This document shows, piece after piece, positions 11,165 to 23,743 of a DNA stretch of 64,000 nt. The position numbers and the translations under genes are program-made. Within the stretch, counting starts at the first letter, position 1. Each line of letters starts with the position of its first letter. Under the pieces are notes generated by a model, which was given only the letters and a program-made list of their open reading frames with translations, did not search any database and had not been told where the DNA came from. This DNA is from Trachythela sp. YZ-2020 (lineage: Eukaryota > Cnidaria > Anthozoa > Malacalcyonacea > Clavulariidae), in assembly GCA_016169945.1 (NCBI GenBank), contig JADLSH010000368.1:124001-188000 (forward strand). Reading direction: 5' to 3'.

Positions 11165-12464
11165 GGTGGCTCCCTACAGTTATAGTACAGTTTGAAACAC
11201 GATCTATATAGATCAGATGTCATCCTCGCGTCCCACGCGTGCAATCTTCGTGACCCGACAGAAATTTTGAAACAAGCCGCGGGAAGTTATTTTCGGAGAC
11301 TTTATAGCAAAGAAACCACAAGTTTTTCATTATAATCGTAAATCTTTGAAATTTAAACAGTACGTATGTTTTTAACCAGTTTCTAAGCTTTCTTTTAGTG
11401 TGTTTTTTACCTATATATGTTCAGTATTATCCTTTATAATGTTCAAAATCTTCGACTTAAAAAAACTTGCATTGACTTAAAAAATCTGAAATTATATTTT
11501 AAATTATATTCTCTTCAAGGCAGTCTAGGACTGTCAAAGTAATACAATAGTCTTCAAAGCAATTGAAAGTTTGAAACTTGTGTTATTCCTGTAGTGTTTG
11601 ACATATTAAAAACTACAATACAAACAGTTTAATAATACGAGTTGTCTTATGAAAAATACATGTTGTTTGAATGTTTTGAAAAGTTGTCACACCGATATCG
11701 ATTTTAACAACCAAAACAAATTGAAGAGACGTTGGATTAATAGTATTTCTATTTCCATGGTAATTAATCATGCATTTTCATCTCAAAAAAGTAAAGAATA
11801 TTTGGCACAAGCCAAGAAATCGGAATAAAAATACACAACAAAGAACCAAGTACAAAACTATAAACATGTTTGATTTTGTTTCAATTCGATCGTGTTGTTC
11901 ACGCATTATAATTCAGACGTATGCGCAAAATGCGATCATGTCGAGTCGATTTTTTTTGACGTCAGCAACTTCAACTGAAATTTCGAGTTGTTTTTCTCGT
12001 GTTTCCTTCGGTGAAATTTTTTAAAACTTTGCACAATTGTTAAACAAGGCAAGAAGAAAAATATATCTAAATTTCAAAAAATTCTACAGATAAGTTTCTC
12101 TGTAATCGAAATTCCAAAATATCTCGAAAACTTATCTGTAAACTACCCTTCAAATTTTGATATGTTATTCCTTTGTGGACCATAAATCTTCCAAAAAAAG
12201 TTCAGACAAATTGACCGAAGGAAACAAAAGATATTGTCGATTCAATCTGAAATTAGACAATATAACCGCAAAAGATAAGACACTATGGTTGCCATAGCAA
12301 CACTAACACTATTCCTGTTTCTCCAGAAATGGACAGCCCAAGACCTCTTTACATTCGTGGAAATGTTCATTTTGCCCTGTCATAAGTGTATCTAATAAAA
12401 TTTTGGTTGAAAGCGAAAGTTACTGAAAAGTACACATAGTTTTACAGAACTGTAGGGAGCCACC
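11165..12464. mobile_element. TTAA-flanked non-autonomous DNA transposon
   Basis: Left end GGTGGCTCCCTACAGTT and right end its reverse complement, each abutting TTAA (11161-11164 and 12465-12468). A TTAA target duplication with short inverted repeats is characteristic of piggyBac- or Kolobok-type transposition. The 1.3-kb AT-rich interior has no long ORF, so transposase would have to act in trans. Confidence 0.8.
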
Positions 12465-12468
12465 TTAA

Positions 12469-13047
12469 CTCTTTATTACCTTCGAGTTGAGAACAACCTT
12501 TTCAAAGATAGGAGTATATTTTCCTGTTGCAAGTTTGAAAACAAACCTTTTAATTTCAAATAAAATGATGGCTTTTGTTTTTTTATACGCGACCACAACA
12601 AGTGAACAAGAGCTTCGGGCCATCGATGAATGCTGGTATTTATGCTATATTTTTCATAAAATTTGTCGTGTTATGAACGTATTATTCTGCTGTTGACATG
12701 AAAAATGTTTGTGAAGTTTTCTACGGCTATTTTTTCTAAACATGTACGGCTTTAATTGACAACTGAAAACATACTTGACAAACAAAGTTTCTATGTTTCG
12801 CAGGAATTTCTCGCCTCAAAAACACAAAATTAACCATTTTTTTGAGTCTGAATAGTAACACGAGCCTTTTATCAACGCAGTTGCATGTCAGCAAATTTCC
12901 GCATGAGAGCAAGTACTTATATGACGCCAGCATTTTCGCGGACACCGAGCTCTAGTCAACATAGATTGAGGGCTCAGTCAATAGTTTAGTATAGGTCAGT
13001 GGTGGTCCAACTCAGTTGTTTTCAAAGTTCAGGCTAATATCCCATTT
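12469..13047. other. sequence upstream of KNTC1
   Basis: No gene, promoter motif or known repeat was recognised. It probably holds part of the KNTC1 upstream region. Confidence 0.3.
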
Positions 13048-13129
13048 TAACCCATTATACATAGCGCAGTACTCTCAAACAGAGTAAAATAACGAAAGAA
13101 CTGGGGTGCATCACTGCTTAATGGGTTAA
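13048..13129. repeat. small foldback MITE (TTAACCCATTA type)
   Basis: An 82-bp segment starting TTAACCCATTA and ending TAATGGGTTAA, with a partly paired interior. A related hairpin with the same ends lies at 57648-57709. Confidence 0.65.
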
Positions 13130-13464
13130 TATATTTGAATTTCCTTGGACTTGGTTTGTTTTTCTTGTCTTTCAAGTATCAACTACGAGTTAGTAAATAG
13201 CTCCAAATATGCTCCAAGCATCTTTAAAAAGATTCACGACGGCTCTATATACATACGTTTTGCACATGAAAAGTGATCAGTTTATATGCACTTTCTTCTC
13301 AAAGTGCCAGGTTCTTTAGAAAACAGGCCTCTTCCGTTCCACTATTCTCATTTGTAGCAATAAATTACTGTTTGTCCAATATTTTTCGATTGTTTCGAAC
13401 TTTTCTAGGCTCCTTCAACTGCGATAGTTGACAAATAGTGTTATAGGTACAGTAATGGTGTAAT

Positions 13465-16400
13465 ATGTCCCCAGGCATAGGTAAAAAGACTTTTCATTTA
13501 TTTAGAAAGGAACAAAGTGGTGCTTTGTACAAGGTCGACGAACTTGCTAGAATCACGTCAGATGGGAAAGCCGATTTCCAACCGCTCGTCACATTAACCG
13601 CAGTATCTGCTGGAGGATCTCTATCACTCTTCAACGAAATTTTTATATTTGATGGAGAGCAATCAAATTTCGTGTCAACTGTGTCATTTGAAAGCAATGT
13701 CGACACAATGGCATGGTGTCCGGATTCGCAATTCCTGGTCATATGTGACAGTTCAGGAACTATCCATTTCTTTTCCTTTATCCTTGGAGACGTAGTATTT
13801 ACCTCCACTCTAGTCGAGATCTCGAAAGAGAGGTTGAATTCAGATTCTTATTTCAGTCATTCCATGTTCACAAGCAATGAAGAAGTGGGTGGTGTAAATC
13901 TTACGATTTTGTCGCACGATGGATGTGTGTTCTCCTTCAAAGATCTTCCCTTACGTGAATTGTCCAAGGCACTTGAATCAAATGATTTCGCTTCCATCGG
14001 TAAACTGAAAGAAAACATCCAGAGAGAAATTTTTAAAGTTTCGGGTGTGCACGATGACACCAGCTATTTCATTGAAACAGCTGGAGCTTTAAAATCTTCA
14101 CTGATCCTGTCTGGAACAGGAAATGTCGCAGTCAGCATATGGGCCGATCAAAGTTTGGTGGATGTAATCGAAGCAAACTTTCTGGATGGTGCGAGTGTAA
14201 AAAAGTGTGATGTCAGTCTTGATGGTAAATATCTGCTTATCTTAGATGAAGAATCAAGCCTAAGCGTTTGGGATACGAATGCGTTAATAATGTTGTCAGT
14301 TCCTTGCCGTTCAGTTGAGGACTTTGTTTTGACGAGTGGCGCTGCGACCATTGAAGCTGGTACCATAGCATCTGATGCAGGACAAGTTGTAACGTTGACT
14401 GAAACTGAGGATGGAAAATGCAAAATACAGATCTACCAGTTGCCTCATTTTCAAGAAATGTATTCAAAAGAAGTACCCAGGAGTTGCTCTCTTGCCAAGT
14501 CTAATTTGCAGGAAAAGGTGTATTACACTGAAGAGTATGTCAGCAGAGCTAGCAATAACAATATCCAAGGTTTGACATTCAAATGCTTATCAGAAGCATC
14601 TCCTGAGCATCGTGTTTACAATTTGATTCGAAAGAAGAGATTTGATGCTGCTTTGGAATTTTCAAAAGTATTTGGATTAGATGTCGAGTTTGTGTACAAA
14701 GCAAAGGCAAGTACCATTTTAGCTGATATATCAACAAAGATCTCGGAAAGTGATAGAAATGCTGAAGATAAATTGTTATCAGTAGACCAACTTATTGATG
14801 ACCTTGAAGAAACCCTCCAAAACGTGCGCAGTATTGAATTTTGTGTTGAGTGCTGTCTGACAGCTTCCCCTCCTCAACTGCAACAAGTTCATAGGTTGCT
14901 ATGTTTCGCTAAAGATAAAATCGGAAAAGTTTCCGGTAAAGAAAAGAACAAATACAGCAAAGAAATGAATGACGTTCTTTTTTCAATACACCGCCTCGAG
15001 ACTTTTCAAATGGTTTTTGGAGACTCCCAATTCAGTGGGCATAAATGGCATCTGTTTTCAACTGGAAGTATGTTGAGAAATGTAACGCAAGCACTTAGTG
15101 AAGGCAAACTGTCCAGTGCAGCTGTCATTTGGATGCGTCACCATACTGAATTTGAAAACGACTTTTCATGCGAGAAGTTGCAAAAACTTTTAGCGTCTGT
15201 TAGATCAGACTTACCATCTTCGAGTATAGCTTCATGGATGAAGTCGTATCTAGTCCCTTTCGTCATATGTTCAGTGAATGATCGGAAAGCTTTGTATGTT
15301 TTGGCCTCTTGGTTGGAGCAACGAGTGGTTTCGTTGAAATTGCCGAAAAAGAGGACTGGCCCAACAATGGACTTGAAATGGCCACGCTTTTGTTTGATGT
15401 TGTATCCAAATGCAAAGATGAGAACAGCAACTACATGAATATTCCAACACCAGTTATTGTCAGCCAAGACTATGGATCTGCTCTTGTACAGGTATCGACG
15501 AAAGACAGTGAATCGAACCCTGTCTCATCCTTAGCACTTTTGGTTGAGCATTTAACAGAGTTAAAGAAGCTTCATATCAACTATCACTGTAAACTTCCTT
15601 TGGCAGAGTTCACGAAGGAAACACCGATTGGAATTATGTTTAAAATGTTGGATTGTGTCTTGGCTGTCACTTTAATTCCCAACGTCATTCACAACCAAAT
15701 TGCGCAATATGGAGTTCAACATGGTTTTCAAATTGATGATGTTCTTCTGAAATATATCGGTCACAAAACGAAGCAAGTTTACTCCTCTAGTTCATCAAAT
15801 ACCTTGTATGAGGATCGGTTTGTGGAAATTACCAGGTGTATCAAGACCAGAGCAAAGCGGCTTGAAGCCATTCTAACGCTTATGTCTTGGGCATCAGTTC
15901 CTTGGAACAGCACAATTCAAGAAATGGTTAGGAAAGCAATGAACGATGACCCATCAAATTCAAGTTTGAAAATGAGCTATCGCTTAATGGAAATCAAGAA
16001 GATTCTTAGCCACTATGGTATTCGTGATATCGAACTGTCTAGTGATTTACATCTTAAAAACGTCGTTAAGTATATGCTTGGCACGTCGCACAAGACCGCA
16101 TTAGAAGATGCGTTGCGAATCGTGGAAACCTATCACTGCATGTCTGAAGAAGATATTTATGTCATTAGGCTCAGAAATTTGTGCTTGAGAGGTCTACCTG
16201 AAAAGTGTGCTCAGTTGCTGGTGCGTGTTGATGATTCAAAAGTCGTGTCTGTTGCCCAGTATTTTCTCACATGGGTGCTACTTGTTGTTGATGTTTATGC
16301 TGACGACGAAGATGACCGAAGTGAGCGCAATTTAGTTATCGAAGCTGGTGTTCATACTTTGGAGTTTCTTCAAAATATTGGTAAGATTACAGATGATACG

Positions 16401-19400
16401 AAAGTTACACTCAATACTCTGAAGAGCATTCTTGCGCTTGAGAAAGAGTTTTCTATATTTGTAACCTATCGCGACTGCAGCAACGTAGAGACAAGCAACG
16501 AGATCCTTTCTGCCTATCTGAAGAAGAGCGATATTCCCATACAAAGATTACTCAAAATGGAAGATGAAAAAGTCCATGACCTGGACAAACTGTCGCGGTT
16601 AGGAAGCCTGTTTGGCCTTTCTCTTTTACAGTTACAGAACAAGATTATGCTTCAGTATATTTCTGATCACCCGAATAGTTTGAACTCAACCACAATGGTT
16701 ATTTGTAATGAATGGTTGAAGGTGAATATACATGAGTTGTCAAGTGAAGACGTTTTTACTCTTTGCATGGCCCTCCTCCAGCAACAAGTTGCCGAGAGTG
16801 AAGATATGTTATCGTCAACAGGTTTCAATGTCCCTGAAATGCTCTATAGATTGGCTTGTCGTGCAGCAACAAATGGTGAAGCAATCAACCTCAACGATTA
16901 TTTGGAATGGTGTAAAGTATGTTGGCTGTCAGATATGCTCTATGTCAGCTGTGAAAGTGGTGATCTTAGTTTGTCTACATCAGTATGTGCAGAAGATATG
17001 CTGCTATTGTGGAACAATGCCAGCCGGTTTCGAGATAATGGTTTTGTTTTGGATATTAGCACTGCATTTCCCTTTACAACAACTTTGTTAAGTCAGTTCT
17101 GCTGGTCAGTAAAAGTCCTGCTGAAAATTTGGGAAATCTAATAATTGCATGCCGAGATTTGGTTTTTCACTTGGAAGAAAACAATCTCCACGAATTAGCC
17201 TTACACTACGCCCTTTGTTCGCTGCGCCATCTTCTTGTTTTCACCTCACTAGACGAGGCTGCACATACAGAAAATGACGATGGGGAACAAAACCATAAAA
17301 TGGCGGTGCTACATCAGATGGGTGTACATGGTGTCCAACACGTCTCTTCAATGTTGCTTAATCTTGTATGCAAGGTTTTGCATAGTAGTGATATAGACTG
17401 CAGCGTAGCCCTTGGTTATCTAAGCTCTATTCCAGAAGACGCTGCTCTGCAGAAGTTAAAGAGTGACTTTGCTGTAGATGAAGGACATGATGCATCCCAG
17501 GCTATTGCTGCTTTCAACGTTTTACTGAGTTTTGCCAAAAGCTTTTGCGAGGAGAAAATTGTCAACGCTGTAGAAGAATTATACTCAGACGCGTTATGGC
17601 ACGCCAAGCTCCAGAAACTCGACATCACTTGCGAAAATCTGTTGATTGGTGAAACAAAAGAAGTTAAAAAAGTCCTCGAACTTCTGTTAGAAAAACCTGG
17701 AGTCGATGTGGCAGTTATTGTAGAATTTTGCAAGTCTTTTCCATAGACGTTGGCGATACTTTGCACACCTATATTAAATTCAATTTAGCGGGAAGTAGGA
17801 CCATTTGTTCTTCTGGTGATCCAACAGTTCTTGGTGATTCTTCTGATACGTCGAGCAGCATCAACAACTTCCAGGAAAATCTTGTTCATGCACTCGACTA
17901 TATGTCCAGACGGTCAAGTGTATCCGAGTTGTTAGCCTTGCTAAAAGATGTCCTTCTCTCCCTTCCTCTGTATGATTACGAGAGATTGTTGATAGTTTTG
18001 GATGAAATTATCAAGTTGTCGAGCAATGAACATCAAGAAGTTTTTCGAAGACAGTTGGAAGTACTGAATATTTTAACAAATTATACGCGAAGTGCCTTGC
18101 CGTCCGAGTATGAGGAACATTATCAAGTTAAAGAGTTATCCTTTGGCGTGAAAGAACATGCTGCCCTGCCGAAAAGCTTAGCTGAGAAAAGACTACCTTT
18201 TCATCCACTGTTCTATGGAAAGCCTTGGAAAATTATTGCACCTGAGTTAAATGATGAAACCATCACGAAGCTTCTTCGACTTTGTCAAATTTTGAAGATG
18301 CAAGAGGATCAAGTGTATGTCACGGCCGCCAACAACTTAGTCTCGTCTTGTTTGTTTGAAAAGCCTGCAGAAGGAGGTGTGTCCAGCAATCCTTTGTCCA
18401 GCAATCCTTTGTCAAGTATTTACTTTGACAAAGCAGCTGATCTTCTGTCTGCAGTGAAAATCCGAGGTTGCAGTAAAGACGCGGTTGACCCTGCTCTCCA
18501 GATGGCCTCAATGCGAAGATAGAGTGAAGGCAGCCAATGCTTTGGTTGAGTTAGTTTTGCAGTGGAAGTCAAATTGTCAAGGTGACGAGTTACAACTAGC
18601 TGAGAAAATTTTCAAGACTACGAAAGATTTATGCCAAGAAATTGCTATTCAACATATCCTGCATTCCAACGGTGTTACAGACGAGGGTTCCTTTAACTTC
18701 AAACGAAGGCCCGTTAAGCTGATCTTCCATTTGTATGAAACATATGGTTGTGTACCTGAAGAAAAACGACCAAATGTTCACAAGATTGCAGATGAAGTTG
18801 CTGGTACAAGCGATCTTAATATCACGAAAGTTCGTAGTCGTCTTCTGATGGAGTGGCAACCGTCATCATCTTCACATGGCATGAGATCTGCAGAGAATTC
18901 CACAGCTGAAAAGCGGGCAAAAGATCGGGACAATCTTAAGCGTGTCATTTATCTTATGCAGGCTGATTCTGTGCAGAAGAACGCTCTTTTCCTGTTAAAT
19001 TTTGCCTATAGACAAGGCCCTCCAAGATAACATACGAAAGCCGAGTTAGGGCAATGAAATTGCTCTTTAATATTGCATCGCCGGAAGTTATTGAATCAGT
19101 TGCTAATGGTTCCATAGATGACCTCAAGAATTACACGAAGTCCTTGGTTTATCTTTCTGAACTGGAACACTTGCATTTACATCAGACCGTTGAGTCGTTT
19201 CAACGCTGCAACAAGGAAGGTCTGGTGAAAGGCCTCTGGAAGAATCATAAAGATAATGCTCATGCAATTTTACTGATTGCTGATATATGCTTGATTCGAC
19301 GATTTCCGACCCACAGATTTGGACGAACATTCTTCGACAGCTCTCCCATCTTGGCTTAACCACGTATTTGGGTAACCTTCTACCGCGTCTTACCCAATTT

Positions 19401-20157
19401 CCAAACCTTTGGCAGACGTCCAACCTTGAAGATATGGACGGATCTTGCAATTCAAACGTTGGAGAAAGCTGTTTATCCATTATCTCCGGAGGAAAAAAGC
19501 TTCTGCCAAAAATCGATGCAATTGTTGCAGAAGTGTCCTATCATGACTGAAGCAGTTACGTCATCTGTCTTCGAGAAGCTATTGGAACTTGGCATGCATT
19601 CGTATGCACTTGCATGCTTAACTTTACTGCCACGAAAACTGATATCTACTAACCTTACGAAGCTGATGTCTGTTACAACCCCAAAGGAAATCCTGGACTT
19701 AATATCCAAAGAACGGACTTTAGGGCAATGTTTTGTTAACCCCGACGTTGCCCAAGCTCTTGTTTTTGACTTCCTTGACGCCTCAGGATCGTACGAGTTG
19801 CTAAAAGATTCGGAACATTATTTCAAGTTTGCGGATTACCTTATCAGTAAGATGAAATTTCCTGAGATGGTCATGACCATGGTAAAGAACGGCGAGCTTA
19901 AAGCAGCCATAGAGTTAGCCCGACATTATGACATGTATGGTTCCCCTCTGAAGATTAAAAGTTCGCAATTTGATGTGAAACCATCTGTAGCTGGTTTCGA
20001 TGATTTAGTGGCTTTTTTGAAGAAATTTGGAATGTTGGAGGAAGCAGTTCCATATCTACCTGATTTTGACAAGACAACCGTTCCTGATGAAAAGCCCCAG
20101 TTGGATTCTGGTGACTCTAATATGTTAGATGATGTTGACTTTTTTGATGTCTTTTAA
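13465..20157 (+). CDS. KNTC1: kinetochore-associated protein 1 (KNTC1/Rod), intronless and frame-broken
   Basis: KNTC1/Rod is the large subunit of the Rod-ZW10-Zwilch complex, which recruits dynein and Mad1-Mad2 to unattached kinetochores. About 2,200 codons run without introns in overlapping frames: 13465-15438, 15309-17141, 17129-17746, 17728-18522, 18485-19030, 19054-19359 and 19426-20157. The N-terminal ~400 residues look like the family's beta-propeller. Family-like blocks follow, such as WPNNGLEMA, SYRLMEIKKIL, RLPFHPLFYGKPWKI and EGLVKGLWKNH, and total length matches the family (~2,200 aa). The breaks lie near 15345, 17090, 17735, 18490, 19022, 19288 and 19420. Each fits one lost or gained base, mostly in homopolymers, and no nonsense substitution is seen. 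ATG 13465 is the first after an in-frame stop. Vertebrate orthologues have dozens of exons, so this is either an intron-poor gene with sequencing indels or a young retrocopy. No poly(A) tract was seen. Confidence 0.92.
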
Positions 20158-20593
20158 AAGGCGAACTTAACGTGTAACATTTTCCCTAAGTTACCATGAC
20201 GCAGCGCTTTATATGTTACATACTTTGTTGTTTATGTGTTGCTTTATACCAAGTATAGAAAAACTTATTTTGCACGGTTCTATAAAACTACATGTTGGTG
20301 AACAGCACATGTTCGACACGTTACGATAAAAAAAATGTTACTTTATTTGTGTGAAATAGGAAGTTAAGCCTACGTTAAGAGCAAACACGCCTCGGATGAT
20401 CTATTTATTATCTACAATTATGGGACTGGCGATAAGGACAACAGGAAATATGTCTCTTATTACTTGCTACCTTACCATTGTCGTTAGATAGCGTGCATAC
20501 ATGTTGAAACAAAGTTTATCATGTCCCCCACTGCACTCCGTTGTCGTGAATATAGAACCGTGCAAAGTAACACTTTAAAATTGTAATACCCTG
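20158..20593 (+). other. presumed KNTC1 3' flank
   Basis: AT-rich sequence after the KNTC1 stop. No AATAAA signal or poly(A) tract is obvious. Confidence 0.3.
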
Positions 20594-21009
20594 TTACCCC
20601 GCATATAAGCGCATTCGCCTATAAGTGGATATTGGCGATTTTTCAATATTTTTCATAGATTTAATATTCGCATACATGCACACCCCCTCTCTCAGAATTG
20701 AATGAATCACTAGAATACATATAAACCTACGCATTTTGTTCTTGTACTTCATACTCAACAGACGAAATTGTGTAAATTTCATACAACCTTATACTTCAAA
20801 AACGTTTAGTCAAAGAAAAAAAGCGATTCAAGTTGAGGCTATCACTACAGAACAACTTGAAAGAATAGACAGATTGGCAGACAACATTTAATCGTTTACC
20901 ATAACAAGTTGGCATACATAATGTATATTTTGAAACAGTATATTTCTAACTCAAATTTTGGTTACTTAAAGGCGCATGCCTATATCGCGAATACGTCTAT
21001 ATGCGGGGT
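20594..21009. mobile_element. MITE ending TACCCCGCATATA
   Basis: About 415 bp with 25-29-bp imperfect terminal inverted repeats (left TACCCCGCATATAAGCGCAT, right its near reverse complement ending in GCGGGGTA). The outer TA on each side would fit a TA target duplication of mariner type, but this is not certain. It has no coding capacity. Confidence 0.7.
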
Positions 21010-21800
21010 ACTTGGTATATGACAATGAATTGTTTTGTTGCGTTGGGCTGCGAATGTCTAACTGCCTTTGTGTCGTGGGCACGAGACTTGTTGTCTTGCT
21101 CTTTATTAACAGTTGATTGATATATTATATAAAACATTGGTATATGTTATAAAATATCGCGTTTCATAAAGATACCAGCCGCAGAATGTTTGACAGCCAC
21201 AGACCTACTGCTTGTCATAGAAGCAGCTAAGTTCCTTGTAGCTCTACGATTTTGGAGAAAATTGGTGCTACACTACCCACGAGTCCTATAGACTCCGAGA
21301 CACGAGATTGGTTTCCAGTATTTGTATTTTTGCAAAGACACCGCAAGCCCTTTAATCTTTACCTGGTATATAAAAGGCTTGATTGAAGTGCCGACACCTG
21401 TATTATATTTATTGTCTAGTTACCTTCAAATTATTCAAACTATCAAAACTTTAGACTTGGTCGTTAATCAAAAGCAGTGGGATAACTTTTGATAATGTGG
21501 CTGGCTGTCATCTTTATGAAGTAGGATTTATTATATAAATAGAAGTGACTGTATTTTGACTGTTTGAAAATATTTAGCTAACTGTTATATGCAGACACAG
21601 GAATATTGACAAATTGGTTTTCACCAAAAGTGAACTATACATTTTGTAAGAACATACTGATAATATTGTAATAGATATATTCGTTATTAATAGTGAGTTA
21701 CATATATATGTTAATAATGCATATGCTAGGTGGATAGCCATAAGTCTTTATTTTTTTTCAAAATGCTTTTGAAAAAATCTACTTAAAAATGACCCTGCAA
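21010..21800. other. intergenic before Penelope element
   Basis: No gene or structured RNA recognised. Confidence 0.3.
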
Positions 21801-21820
21801 CGTCTTCCATTTTCTCCGAG

Positions 21821-22324
21821 ACCCTACTAGTCTCTTTTCGACACAGTAAAAACATCCGGGAAACCCTAGTGCACAGCTCAGTGCGACAGGACTCTGTGTC
21901 ACCAGCTGGCACTGTTTCCTGTGGTCGTGCTAAGTGCTACACTTGTAAGCATTTAAACCTCGCCACTTGTATTTCGGCTCCAAAATCTCAGTTTGTCATC
22001 AAGCACAGTTTCACGTGCATCTCCTCCAACCTCGTTTACTGCATCTCTTGCAGCAAATGTGGCTTGCTCTACATCGGAGAGACTGGGAGACGTTTAGGCG
22101 ATAGGTTTGCTGAGCACTTGCGTGATGTTAAGAACAATGTGCACAACAAACCGGTTGCTAGGCACTTCAACAGTGCCAACCACTCCTTTTCTGATATGAA
22201 AATATGTGCCATTCATCCCATTATTGGTGGCAATGATACCCGTCGGAAGCAAGAAAAGCGTCTCATTTTTAAACTTGGCACCATTCAGCCTGATGGTATC
22301 AATGAGCGCCTCTCCTTCATCTAA
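21821..22324 (+). pseudogene. Penelope-like GIY-YIG endonuclease domain (C-terminal fragment)
   Basis: The open frame starts before the first Met (21869) with the SFRHSKNIRETLV linker typical of Penelope-like proteins. It continues through a Cys cluster (CGRAKCYTCKHL), a CISCSKCG knuckle and the GIY-YIG core (LLYIGETGRRLGDRFAEH), then an RRKQEKRLIFKLGT C-terminus ending at the TAA. GIY-YIG domains nick DNA, here for target-primed reverse transcription. The domain itself is uninterrupted, but without the upstream polymerase it is a fragment. Confidence 0.88.
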
Positions 22325-22550
22325 CTCATTCTTTTCTCTTAAATACTTATATACTTTCCTCTATATCCCCTCTTCCCTTCCCTTGTACGACATTTTTAGC
22401 GCTTTGATAAGTGTAACGCCTGTGCGCAGGCCTTCGACCCTATAATCGGGCCGAAGCCTGCACGCAGTCTATACTTTACATATTAATTCTATTTTGTTAT
22501 GATTGTTATGACTACTTTATTTTCATTGGTTAATATTTTGTTCACGTGAC

Positions 22551-22581
22551 AGCTTTTATAGCGTTGCTATAAAAGCTGATG
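22551..22581 (+). other. stem-loop in Penelope-like tail
   Basis: AGCTTTTATAGC, a short loop and the reverse complement GCTATAAAAGCT form a perfect 12-bp stem. A second hairpin, GTGCGCAGGCCTTCG with CGAAGCCTGCACGC, lies at about 22421-22466. Confidence 0.7.
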
Positions 22582-22600
22582 TAATGTGTTTATCTGTCTA

Positions 22601-22647
22601 CTAATTTCTCCTGACGAAGGGCTTTAGCTCGAAACGTCGAGATTTTG
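22601..22647 (+). ncRNA. candidate type-I hammerhead ribozyme
   Basis: The conserved core CTGACGA (22611-22617) is followed by stem II AGGGC-TTTA-GCTC, then GAAAC and the cleavage triplet GTC (22636-22638). Stem I pairs TCTC before the core with GAGA after the cleavage site, with further A-T pairs beyond an internal mismatch. Helix III is minimal, as reported for hammerheads in Penelope-like elements. Predicted cleavage is after C22638. Recognition is by core sequence and hand folding only. Confidence 0.7.
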
Positions 22648-22737
22648 TTTATATCTTTTAGGCACACGCGAAGCAACCCTCAATTTGTTCTATATGTCCG
22701 TGGCCGACGCTGCCCCGCCAGTGTAACTAAACAGATT

Positions 22738-23740
22738 AAGACTTAGGTAGAAATACGTATGTATTTGTGGAAGGCATTGGATTTCCATCAGCCGAGTGTC
22801 CGAATTTGGGCATCAGACATACCATGTTTAGCTGCATATGAGGCAGCACCGATACGAAAACTGTGTCCTTTATACCTTGCCGGGTCAAGACCGCAATGCT
22901 TTATCGTCAGAGCCAAATAGTTGGAGAAACAATCACGTGTTATAGGGCGGCCAGTATTATCTAAAAACAGGACCCCAGGGAGGCTTCCTCGCAAGGATAA
23001 ATAATGAAGCACCAACTTAACAGGACAATGTACCTGTTGGGGTAAGATATGAAATGAGAAGGGTCGTTGATTATAAGTATTATAGCTATGTTTATATTGA
23101 TAAAAAGTTAGGGTAAGATGTGTTATTTGACCCTTTGTATTGAATTGCTTAGATAATTTATTGATCTGCAATGGCATGGGAAGACTAGGCTTAGACGAGG
23201 TAATTTCCCCAATTCGTAGAAATCCAAAAAATGCCAAGACGCACATAGCTCAAAATAGGCTTACTTCGTAATAAGTTGGTAAAACTACCCCAGCGAGATC
23301 AATAAGTTTGTGAGGAATGTGTAGGGTTATGGGAAGCCGAACATCAAGTCGATGTCCCAATTTCCCATACCCCTTCAGCATTTGTATAATATAAAACATT
23401 TTTGTAGGGTCTGAAACACCATATAACTTGTGAGAATAACCTAATGCAGACACATAGGTATTAACTGTTGATGGCGCATAATTTTGGTTGAACAAATGTG
23501 CAATAAATAAAGCCAGTGTACCTGGACATACGGGAAAGTTAAATCGTGCAGATTGAAAGACAGAGTGGTGAAAAAGGCAAAAAGCTCGAATAATTTCCAT
23601 GCTCTGTGATAGGTGGGTTTTGAAGAAGGTTGTAAACTGGAAGTGATGAGAGTCTTCACTACATTTGCCAGTTCTGAGGCAACAAATGTTGTGGGATCAC
23701 GGTTGGTTGGGGGTCCGTCTGCAGTGGAACAAGTTGACAA
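22738..23740 (-). pseudogene. tyrosine recombinase of retrotransposon
   Basis: A phage-integrase-like recombinase that would integrate circular cDNA. The N-terminal SAM-like part is split between two frames (23740 to about 23600, then 23600 to 23250). The catalytic half carries GFLRIGEI, then HSFRIGAAS (His-x-x-Arg), then KSNAFHKYIR with the nucleophilic Tyr. Two in-frame TGA codons interrupt it (23250-23252 before AMCVLAFFG, 22785-22787 before WKSNAFHKY). Both stand where related recombinases usually have Arg, consistent with CGA-to-TGA decay. Frame breaks and stops make it inactive as shown. Confidence 0.82.
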
Positions 23741-23743
23741 AAA

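Larger units (their letters stand above)
21801..22720 (+). mobile_element. 5'-truncated Penelope-like retroelement
   Basis: Contains the C-terminal GIY-YIG endonuclease of a Penelope-like element, then a non-coding tail with two hairpins and a candidate hammerhead ribozyme. Hammerhead motifs are known from Penelope-like terminal repeats. The reverse transcriptase is missing, so this is a dead 5' truncation. Exact ends are not defined. Confidence 0.85.

Noticed and set aside
13494..19709. Minus-strand ORFs across KNTC1
   Set aside because: Antisense shadows of a clearly conserved plus-strand protein.
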